Source: Acidobacteriota bacterium (lineage in GTDB: Bacteria > Acidobacteriota > Terriglobia > Bryobacterales > Bryobacteraceae). Taken from it: a DNA stretch of 5,085 nucleotides. A model generated the notes under the pieces. It was not told where the DNA came from, searched no databases, and worked only from the letters and a program-made list of their open reading frames with translations. Numbering within the stretch: position 1 is the stretch's first letter; every line of letters begins with the position of its first letter. Position numbers and translations under genes: made by a program. Below are positions 1 to 4,884 of the stretch, in pieces. Location: the NCBI GenBank assembly GCA_947505565.1, contig CANNLB010000303.1:1-5085 (forward strand), in the 5' to 3' direction.

Positions 1-1
1 G

Positions 2-462
2 TTGGTCGATGTGTTCCTGGAAGCGCACTCGGTCGCGCCCGCGCAGATTGTCCTCGATCTGGATTCGACCGATCTGCCGTTGTATGACCCTCAGGAGCAG
101 CGGTTCTTTCATGGCTATTACGACGAATATTGCTATGTTCCGCTCTACATGCCTGCGGGTGAAAACTTACTCTGCGCCCGGTTGCGGCCGTGTAATCAAA
201 ACGGCCCGACCGGTTGTGTAGGGAAAGCGCGAGCGACTGTCGAGCGGATGAGGCAAGCGTGGCCGACGGCGCGGATTATCGTGCGGGGTGACTAGGATTT
301 CTGTCGTGACGAGTTACTCAGTTGATGTGAAAGCCAGGCGGTGTCCGTGGGTTATGTGGCGGGAGTGGCGCGTAACTCACGGCTGGAAACAACGCTGGTT
401 CCGTGGATGGAACAGGCGCGTGCCATCCGGGCGATTACAGAAAAGCCGGGACGAGCTTTTGC
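2..462 (+). pseudogene. IS1380-family transposase, left fragment (interrupted, stops in frame)
   Basis: This is the catalytic-core part of a DDE transposase; the N-terminus lies off the left edge. The frame reads LDLDSTD followed by RFFHGYYDEYCYVPLY, the block around the first catalytic Asp in IS1380 transposases. It continues to IIVRGD, the second catalytic Asp region. The same frame then runs on as DFCRDELLS, CESQAV, YVAGVARNSRLE and EKPGRAFA, all matching the expected IS1380 order, but it is broken by TAG at 293-295 (family residue Ser) and TGA at 323-325 (family residue Trp). Both stops are one substitution from the expected sense codon. Coding similarity ends abruptly where the small element at 463-810 begins, and the protein resumes at 811. 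Family assignment is from remembered motif order, not a search. The element cannot make active transposase. Confidence 0.88.
455..462. repeat. Target-site duplication, left copy (GCTTTTGC)
   Basis: This exact 8-bp copy of 811-818 encodes part of the transposase residues AFA. Its identity shows the insertion is recent enough for both copies to be unmutated, although such short sites change slowly in any case. Confidence 0.85.
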
Positions 463-487
463 GCCTCCTCGCTGTTTGGTGTGGGTA
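463..487 (+). repeat. Left terminal inverted repeat of the 348-bp element
   Basis: This 25-bp repeat pairs with the reverse complement of 786-810 with mismatches only at positions 2, 3, 6, 17 and 18. Starting the element at 463 rather than 464 aligns both ends without a gap, which favours an 8-bp over a 9-bp target duplication. This end is the more diverged one relative to the GGTTCTTCG form seen on the right. Confidence 0.82.
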
Positions 488-628
488 AGGCCGGATAGAG
501 CGGAGCGGCAGTGTTCGACGGTTTGAGTTGCGGGGCCGGCTGGAATCTAGGGAGCTCGGAGTGTGCGGTGTTCCTGTTCGGGATTGAACAGGGAAGCGGC
601 AGCATCGCCGTCGCGGCGGTGGGAATGT

Positions 629-654
629 GGAAATCGGGCCTTTGGGCGATTTCC
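629..654. repeat. Perfect 8-bp hairpin inside the small element
   Basis: The arms GGAAATCG (629-636) and CGATTTCC (647-654) are exact reverse complements around a 10-base loop. A second hairpin, CGCCG-TCG-CGGCG, lies just before it at 606-618. Internal hairpins are common in MITEs and could act in RNA or DNA folding; no specific function can be assigned. Confidence 0.6.
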
Positions 655-785
655 AAGGACGGTGGGAAGAGAGTGAAAACCTGGTTTTGGTTTTTCTCGC
701 TTTCTGCCGCCCGTCATTTCCACGGCCGACTTCGGGGCCAAGTACGCTGACTCGCCCCTCGCTGGCCAATTTTGACCGGCGATTC

Positions 786-810
786 TACCCACGGCAAACA
801 GCGAAGAACC
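786..810 (-). repeat. Right terminal inverted repeat of the 348-bp element
   Basis: Read on the minus strand from 810, it begins GGTTCTTCGCTGTTTG and ends GTGGGTA, matching the left end at 20 of 25 positions. The GGTTCTTCG start is similar to ISL3-family termini (from memory, not searched). Confidence 0.82.
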
Positions 811-818
811 GCTTTTGC
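811..818. repeat. Target-site duplication, right copy (GCTTTTGC)
   Basis: This exact copy of 455-462 directly abuts the right inverted repeat. The base after it is G, as is the first base of the element, so a 9-bp reading is formally possible but misaligns the inverted repeats by one base. Confidence 0.85.
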
Positions 819-1293
819 GGAATTGCGGTAGCAGACGTTGACGGGAAGCAGCAGCCGCGAGCGGCGCGTGGTCGGCAAGGCCGAAGCGTTATGCGGGAAG
901 GAGAATCCGCGGTATGTGGTGAGCTCGTTGCCGGAGAAGGAGTGGGACGCGCGGGCTCTGTACGAGGATTTGTATTGTGCGCGAGGGGAAATGGAGAATC
1001 GGATCAAAGAGCAGCTGTCGCTGTTTGCGGACCGGGGGAGCGCGGAAACGAGGGGTGCCAATCAGTTACGGGTGTACTTGGCGGGGATGGCGTATGTGTT
1101 GATCAGCGCGATGCGGCGGATCGGATTGGCGGGGACAGAGATGGCGCGGTCGCAGGCGGTGACGGTTCGTTCTCGGCTGCTGAAGATTGGTGCGCAAGTG
1201 AAGATTACGGTGCGGCGGGTGTGGGTGCATTTATCAGAGGCGTTCCCCTTGCAGGCGGTGTTTTGGCATGCGGGGGCTCGACCGCGCTACTGA
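811..1293 (+). pseudogene. IS1380-family transposase, right fragment (C-terminal part)
   Basis: This is the continuation of the transposase broken at 462. After the duplicated site GCTTTTGC the frame reads AFAELR, then a TAG stop at 829-831 where a Tyr is expected, then QTLTGSSSRERRVVGKAEAL. It goes on through NPRYVVSSLP, LYCARGEMENRIKEQ and LFADRGSAETRGANQLRVYL. The Glu in RGEMENRIKEQ lies in the region holding the third catalytic acid of IS4/IS1380-type DDE enzymes. VVGKAE and the MENRIKE block are strong IS1380 hallmarks. From 838 the frame is open to a TGA at 1291-1293, so automated annotation may call a 151-residue protein here, but this is only the tail of the transposase. No ribosome-binding site is evident before 838. 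The C-terminus is close to the normal family end. Confidence 0.88.
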
Positions 1294-1493
1294 AGGGCGG
1301 CCGGAGGGGATCCGGCGGGCGGAGCCTTGCCTGAAAGGGGGGCATTGGCGAGCGATTAGAGCCCCGCCACGAGGTTTCCGGGCCGCCGAAGCGACTTCCG
1401 TTCGCCCAGACGAGAGAGCGCTCTCCGTTTTCGGGCAAAAGTGGCCCAATTGCCACTTTTGCGGTAAAGCTGAGTGCTGGTGAGAAATGGCGG
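1294..1493. other. Non-coding gap between IS1380 relic and the UxuA-like gene
   Basis: These 200 bases separate two converging genes. I see no credible gene here. The right end of the IS1380 element should lie in this stretch, but without the left end (outside the window) its inverted repeat cannot be fixed. The gap contains a 12-bp perfect palindrome, GAGAGCGCTCTC, at 1414-1425 and a longer stem-loop at 1435-1462. Confidence 0.6.
1435..1462. terminator. Stem-loop, candidate bidirectional terminator or IS-end hairpin
   Basis: The arms GCAAAAGTGGC (1435-1445) and GCCACTTTTGC (1452-1462) are perfect 11-bp reverse complements around the loop CCAATT. It lies 32 bases past the end of the minus-strand UxuA-like gene and after the plus-strand transposase relic, a natural place for a shared terminator. 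It lacks a clean U tract after the stem in either direction, because the T run is inside the arm. It may instead be a terminal structure of the IS element or a dispersed palindromic repeat. Confidence 0.4.
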
Positions 1494-2639
1494 CTAGGCT
1501 TTGCGTTTGTGGTTTTGGGCGGCTTTGTACATGGCGTTCATACTGCCGAGGAGATAGGACAAGCCGACACTGGGACGATACTGGCCAGGGGCGGGTTCGG
1601 CACCGGCGACGACCCCGAGGGCAGGGATGTGATCCGGGATCACGATGCCGTCGAAGTCGACGTCGACGAGAGCTTGCATGATCTTGCTCATGTCGTAGTA
1701 GCCATCGTCGATTAACGTTTCCGTGAAGTGGGGCAGCGGGGCGCTGACGTTGCGGAAGTGGATTTTGAAAAGCTTCTTTTTGCTGGCGAAGTGCTTGATG
1801 GCTTCGACGGGATCCTTGCCGGTGGAAGAGCCGCCTTCGAGCCAGGAGCCGACGCAGAAGCAGACGCCGATGTTGGGGCTGTTGGCGATTTCGATCGCCT
1901 TCTTGTAGCCTTCGAAGTTGCTGAAGATGCAGCGGGGGACGCCGGCGAGCATGCGCTTGGGCGGGTCGTCCGGGTGGATGCCGATACGGACGCCGGCTTG
2001 TTCGGCGACGGGGACCACCTTCTTGATGAAGTAGGTGTAGTTTTCCCAGATCTCCTGCTCGGTGTAAACGCGACCGTGGGAAAGGGGTTCGCTGTACGTT
2101 TTGCCGGCCCAGTTCCCTTTCCAGTTGGGGCTGGTGGAATCGCCGTCGCGGGCGCTGTAGCCGCGGGGGCTCGTGATGCGGCCGCTGGACCAAATGCCGT
2201 TGCCCATGTGGGCGTAGGTGGAGTATGGGACGCCGGCTTTGCCGAGGTAGCGGATGTAGTTTAGGTATTCTTCGATGCGCTGGTCGCGGCCGGGGAGGTT
2301 GAGGGTGACCTCGGGCATGTTGTGGAGGCTGCCGCTGGGGCCGGCTCCGCTGCCGATGTTGTAGACCTTGAAGCCGGCGGCTTCCCAAAGTTTTCGTTGG
2401 GCAATGAAGTCTTCGCCGGTGGCGGCTTTGGGGTTGACGGCGAGGCTGAGCCAGGTGACGCCAAGCTCCTTGAGGAAGTGCATGTGCTCCGGGGTGGGTT
2501 GGCCGGCGCTGACGCCGATCTTGAGTCCCGGAGGGATAGGGATGAGGGGAGCGGCGGTGGCGGTGGCGGGGGCGGCCGCGGCGACGGCTCCGGCGAAGGC
2601 GGCTTTGGCGAATTGTCGGCGGTCGGGTGAGATTTCCAT
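1494..2639 (-). CDS. Tat-exported mannonate dehydratase (UxuA)-like TIM-barrel protein
   Basis: This 381-residue protein starts with a twin-arginine signal: SPDRRQFAKAAF at 4-15, followed by an Ala-rich hydrophobic stretch to about residue 30, with probable cleavage near ATAAP. The rest is a xylose-isomerase-like TIM barrel of the UxuA type, which dehydrates D-mannonate to 2-keto-3-deoxygluconate in hexuronate breakdown. The UxuA metal-site motifs occur in order: GIHPDDPP (His222), CFCVGS (Cys262), KIHFRN (His294) and IPDH (Asp336, His337). LAGVPR after HPDDPP also matches the family. Length fits UxuA once the signal is removed. The start is supported by AGGA seven bases upstream on the minus strand. 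Export is unusual, since classical UxuA is cytoplasmic, so the true substrate could be another sugar acid. It stands alone, with no sugar-acid genes beside it here. Confidence 0.85.
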   Translation of the reverse strand: MEISPDRRQFAKAAFAGAVAAAAPATATAAPLIPIPPGLKIGVSAGQPTPEHMHFLKELGVTWLSLAVNPKAATGEDFIAQRKLWEAAGFKVYNIGSGAGPSGSLHNMPEVTLNLPGRDQRIEEYLNYIRYLGKAGVPYSTYAHMGNGIWSSGRITSPRGYSARDGDSTSPNWKGNWAGKTYSEPLSHGRVYTEQEIWENYTYFIKKVVPVAEQAGVRIGIHPDDPPKRMLAGVPRCIFSNFEGYKKAIEIANSPNIGVCFCVGSWLEGGSSTGKDPVEAIKHFASKKKLFKIHFRNVSAPLPHFTETLIDDGYYDMSKIMQALVDVDFDGIVIPDHIPALGVVAGAEPAPGQYRPSVGLSYLLGSMNAMYKAAQNHKRKA

Positions 2640-2757
2640 GGATGGGTCCTGTGTGTGGAGCGGTGCCCTACATGCTACTAGAAGTCGGGGTGCGATGGAA
2701 GGGGAGGAGCTGCAGCATGATTTGTGATGCCAGAATGATGCTTTAGGAGTAACTGCA
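2640..2757. promoter_or_regulatory. Divergent intergenic region with candidate toxin-antitoxin operator
   Basis: These 118 bases separate the starts of the minus-strand UxuA-like gene and the plus-strand antitoxin, so both promoters should lie here. On the plus strand, TGATGC occurs twice with an 11-bp period (2725-2730 and 2736-2741). A near-inverted copy, GCATGA, lies at 2715-2720. Between the repeats is TGCCAGAAT, which could serve as an extended -10 element; no good -35 is visible. AGGAG at 2745-2749 is a strong ribosome-binding site eight bases before the antitoxin ATG. Phd/YefM antitoxins usually repress their own operon, so these repeats are the best operator candidate. That assignment is inference. 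Confidence 0.4.
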
Positions 2758-3027
2758 ATGATTGATGTAGTTCAGGATATTCATTCGATGACTGCCTTCA
2801 AGCGCAATTCGACAGGCCTGCTTAAGAACATGCGCAAATCAGGCAGGCCGCTTGTCTTGACGGTTAACGGGAAGGCAGAAGCGGTTGTGCTTGACGCCGC
2901 ATCCTATCGCGATGTCGCGGCATATCTTGACTCGGTGTCCCGAATCCGCCTCGGTTTGGAGCAAGCCAGAAAGGGAATGGGCCTTTCTGTGGATGAGGCA
3001 TTTGTGGACCTCGAGAGTGAGGCATAA
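2758..3027 (+). CDS. Phd/YefM-family type II antitoxin
   Basis: This is an 89-residue protein. Its N-terminal part, DIHSMTAFKRNSTGLLKNMR followed by GRPLVLTVNGKAEAVVLDAASY (about 7-50), is the typical Phd/YefM fold: a DNA-binding dimer domain that also sets repression of the operon. The charged C-terminal stretch (about 60-89, ending LESEA) would be the toxin-binding tail. The start follows AGGAG with eight-base spacing, and the length is normal for the family. The toxin gene begins 11 bases after its stop, the standard antitoxin-first order. Base composition is much less GC-rich than the flanking genes (58 of 120 bases are G or C at 2761-2880), which suggests the pair was acquired by transfer. 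The gene appears intact. Confidence 0.9.
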   Translation: MIDVVQDIHSMTAFKRNSTGLLKNMRKSGRPLVLTVNGKAEAVVLDAASYRDVAAYLDSVSRIRLGLEQARKGMGLSVDEAFVDLESEA

Positions 3028-3038
3028 CCGCGGCGGCG

Positions 3039-3401
3039 ATGAAGTATCGAATAATTGTTTCGCCGGCAGCACTCGAAGATTTACGAACGGCGAACCGATA
3101 TTTACGGACTCAAGGCTCTCCGCAAGTCGCGCGGGTTTGGCTGACTGGCCTTCAGAAGAAAATCAGGTCATTAGGAAACCATCCGGAGCGTGCTCCCGTG
3201 GCACCCGAGTCTCAGGCGCTCGAAGAGCCGATTTTAGAGTTGTTTTACGGCGGCGGCAATCGGGGGGTTACCGGATACTGTTTGCGATCTCCGGCAACTC
3301 GGTTTTGGTGCTCCATGCTCGGCATGGCTCGATGCTTCCGATGGCACCAGAACAGTTCTGGCGGTAGCACTGCCGGGGAAGGGTTGGGCTTGCTAAGCTA
3401 A
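3039..3401 (+). CDS. ParE/RelE-family toxin, C-terminus frameshifted
   Basis: The open frame codes for 120 residues, but only the first 76 look like a ParE/RelE toxin: MKYRIIVSPAALEDL, then a helical part with VARVWLTGLQKKIRSL, then EPILELFYGGGNRG. The family's following strand block, YRILFAISGNSVLVLHARHG, is present but in the next frame (3269 onward), ending at TAG 3365-3367. One extra G in the G run at 3262-3267 (six G now, seven needed) would restore a 109-residue protein, the usual length. As written, the C-terminal residues after 76 are out-of-frame sequence. These toxins need the C-terminal strands for activity, so the product is probably dead, unless the base loss is a sequencing error. 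ParE-type toxins act on gyrase and RelE-type toxins on ribosome-bound mRNA; sequence alone does not decide which this was. Confidence 0.82.
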   Translation: MKYRIIVSPAALEDLRTANRYLRTQGSPQVARVWLTGLQKKIRSLGNHPERAPVAPESQALEEPILELFYGGGNRGVTGYCLRSPATRFWCSMLGMARCFRWHQNSSGGSTAGEGLGLLS

Positions 3402-3408
3402 CGATCGC

Positions 3409-4146
3409 ATGCGACTTTTTGGATTATTGCTGGTGGCGAGTTCGCTGTGGGGTCAGTGGGGCTATCAGGTCGTCAAGACCTACCCGCATGACCGGGAGGC
3501 GTTCACGCAGGGGTTGCAGTTCAAAGACGGCTTTCTCTATGAGGGAACGGGCTTGCAGGGGCGGTCGACGCTGCGGAAGGTGAAGCTGGAGACGGGGGTG
3601 GTGCTGCAGAAGCTTTCGCTGCCGGCACAGTACTTCGGGGAAGGGATTTCGATTATCGGGGATCGGATTGTGCAGATCACTTGGCAGTCGGAAGTTGGCT
3701 TCGTTTGGGGATTGAAGGATTTCAGGCTGCAGAAGCAGTTTTCTTATAAGGGCGAAGGATGGGGGCTGACGACGGACGGGAAGAACCTTTACTTCAGTGA
3801 CGGGACGGACGAGATTCGAATTCTGGACGGGAACACGCTGGCGGAGTTGCGGCGGATCAAAGTACGCGAGAATGGGCGGCCGGTGCGGGATTTGAATGAG
3901 TTGGAATGGGTAGAGGGGGAGATTCTGGCCAATGTTTGGCAGACGGATCGAATCGTGAAAGTGAACCCGCTGGATGGGCGCGTGACGGGGTCGGTGGATC
4001 TATCCGGATTGTTGACGGCAGGGGAGCGGGCGGGGACGGACGTGATGAATGGGATCGCCTATGATTCGGTGGGGAAGCGGTTGTTCGTGACCGGAAAGCT
4101 TTGGCCAAAGGTGTTCGAAGTTAAGCTCGTGAAGAGGGCGAAGTAG
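3409..4146 (+). CDS. Glutaminyl-peptide cyclotransferase, plant/bacterial beta-propeller type
   Basis: This 245-residue protein would convert N-terminal glutamine of peptides or proteins to pyroglutamate, releasing ammonia. Residues 1-16 (MRLFGLLLVASSLWGQ) form a short Sec signal without a lipobox Cys, so the enzyme should act in the periplasm or outside. The motifs of the five-bladed-propeller glutamine cyclotransferase family follow in order: FTQGL (32-36), YEGTG with a following GRS (44-53), FGEG (76-79), EGWGL (116-120), SDGT (130-133), LNELEW (162-167), NVW (175-177), NGIAYD (214-219) and GKLWPKVFEV (229-238). The Glu of YEGTG lies where the catalytic Glu of this family is expected (from memory). 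Length is normal for the mature bacterial enzyme. No strong ribosome-binding site precedes the ATG; the signal peptide supports this start. It is followed after three bases by the next gene. Confidence 0.9.
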   Translation: MRLFGLLLVASSLWGQWGYQVVKTYPHDREAFTQGLQFKDGFLYEGTGLQGRSTLRKVKLETGVVLQKLSLPAQYFGEGISIIGDRIVQITWQSEVGFVWGLKDFRLQKQFSYKGEGWGLTTDGKNLYFSDGTDEIRILDGNTLAELRRIKVRENGRPVRDLNELEWVEGEILANVWQTDRIVKVNPLDGRVTGSVDLSGLLTAGERAGTDVMNGIAYDSVGKRLFVTGKLWPKVFEVKLVKRAK

Positions 4147-4149
4147 CCG

Positions 4150-4884
4150 ATGGTCCGACTGGTCTGCTGGAACGAGGGGGAGGCGGCGGAAAAGGCGGAT
4201 TGGCTGCGGAGTTTGGGATTCACGGTGGAGGCGGGGCCGGTGAACACAGGGAGTTTGGTAACGCAGTTCGCGGGCAGCGGGGCGACGGTGGTGCTGATCG
4301 ATTTGAACCGGCTGCCTGCACAAGGGCGGGAGGTGGGCGTGCGGTTGCGCCAGGGAAAGGCGACCCGGGGGATGGCGCTGGTGTTCGCGGGCGGGGCGGC
4401 GGAGAAGGTGGCTCGGGTGAAGCAGGAGTTGCCAGACGCGGTGTATTGCGCTTGGGAGGATGTGGGGACCGTGTTGCCGGGGGCGAAGCCAGGGACGGCG
4501 GCAGTGGTGGGACACATGGAACGCTACGTCGGGACGCCGGTGGCGAAGAAGTTAGGGGTGAAAGACGGGATGAAGGTGGTGTTTCAGGGGGAGGCACCGG
4601 CGGGGTTTGCGGAGCTATTGGGCGAGGTCGAGATCGGCAAGCGGGGGGAGATGCTGTTTTGGTTCGTGCGGGAGAAGCGGGAGCTGGAGTGGTTTCCGGT
4701 GGGGAAGACGCCGTGGGTGATCTTTCGCAAGGGTGGGGGTTTCAGCCAGAACCACGTGCGGCTGGGCGGGCTGGCGGCGGGGCTCGTCGACTACAAGATT
4801 TGCGCGGTGGATGCGGAGTGGAGCGGGATGAAGTTCGCGGTTAAGAAAACAGGTAGCCCGATAGAAGCTGCTTCATCTCGGTAA
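4150..4884 (+). CDS. Receiver-like/DUF3052 two-domain protein
   Basis: This is a 244-residue, probably cytoplasmic protein. Residues 1-118 resemble a response-regulator receiver: an initial strand VRLVCW, a helix, then VVLIDLNRLP with Asp51 at the phosphoacceptor position. The acidic pair of strand 1 is replaced by NEGE, the Thr/Ser of strand 4 by AGG, and the strand-5 Lys is not evident (YCAWED), so it may not be phosphorylated. Residues 123-233 match the DUF3052 pattern: YVGTPVAKKLGVKDGMKV, a middle LFWFV strand, WVIFRKGGG and LVDYKICAVDAEWSGMKFAVKK. DUF3052 has no established function known to me. The start is three bases after the cyclotransferase stop, so translation is probably coupled. 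The last 11 residues lie beyond the domain and overlap the converging gene at 4841-4884. Confidence 0.75.
   Translation: MVRLVCWNEGEAAEKADWLRSLGFTVEAGPVNTGSLVTQFAGSGATVVLIDLNRLPAQGREVGVRLRQGKATRGMALVFAGGAAEKVARVKQELPDAVYCAWEDVGTVLPGAKPGTAAVVGHMERYVGTPVAKKLGVKDGMKVVFQGEAPAGFAELLGEVEIGKRGEMLFWFVREKRELEWFPVGKTPWVIFRKGGGFSQNHVRLGGLAAGLVDYKICAVDAEWSGMKFAVKKTGSPIEAASSR

Larger units (their letters stand above)
463..810. mobile_element. Small non-autonomous insertion (MITE-like, ISL3-type ends)
   Basis: A 348-bp segment interrupts the IS1380 transposase and has no convincing coding content in any frame. Its ends (463-487 and 786-810) are inverted repeats matching at 20 of 25 positions, including an unbroken run TCGCTGTTTG and, after two mismatches, GTGGGTA. 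It is flanked by exact 8-bp direct repeats, GCTTTTGC, at 455-462 and 811-818. Deleting the element plus one repeat (356 bp) rejoins EKPGRAFA to ELR-QTLTGSSSRERR in a single frame, which fixes the boundaries. The terminal GGTTCTTCG sequence and 8-bp duplication resemble the ISL3 family as I know it; that link is inference. The interior contains two hairpins (606-618 and 629-654). A helper transposase is not present in this window. Confidence 0.85.

Noticed and set aside
511..750. Possible small protein inside the 348-bp element
   Set aside because: It has no recognisable motif, no convincing ribosome-binding site, and it overlaps the internal hairpins. Short open frames are expected by chance at this GC content.
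627..1334. Plus-strand open frame of 235 codons spanning the small element and the transposase tail
   Set aside because: It crosses the element boundary and is out of frame with the recognisable transposase residues. The RERRVVGKAE block is in another frame.
1728..2264. Plus-strand open frame of 178 codons, Gly/Ala/Asp/Val-rich
   Set aside because: It lies wholly inside the UxuA-like gene on the opposite strand. Its composition is that of an out-of-frame high-GC shadow and it has no motif.
1234..2388. Long minus-strand open frame of 384 codons
   Set aside because: It is rich in Arg, Pro and His with no family motif, and it runs antisense-frame to the strongly supported UxuA-like gene. It is a shadow caused by high GC content.
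2555..2590. GGCGGT-type simple repeat
   Set aside because: It is the Ala-rich hydrophobic core of the Tat signal peptide read on the opposite strand, so coding content explains it.
3260..3270. Programmed -1 frameshift in the toxin gene
   Set aside because: The G run does not form a proper slippery heptamer in the zero frame: the second codon GTT would not re-pair well. A single-base indel is the simpler explanation.
4200..4844. Gly/Arg-rich plus-strand open frame of 214 codons
   Set aside because: It is a shadow frame of the DUF3052 gene, lacking any domain signature.
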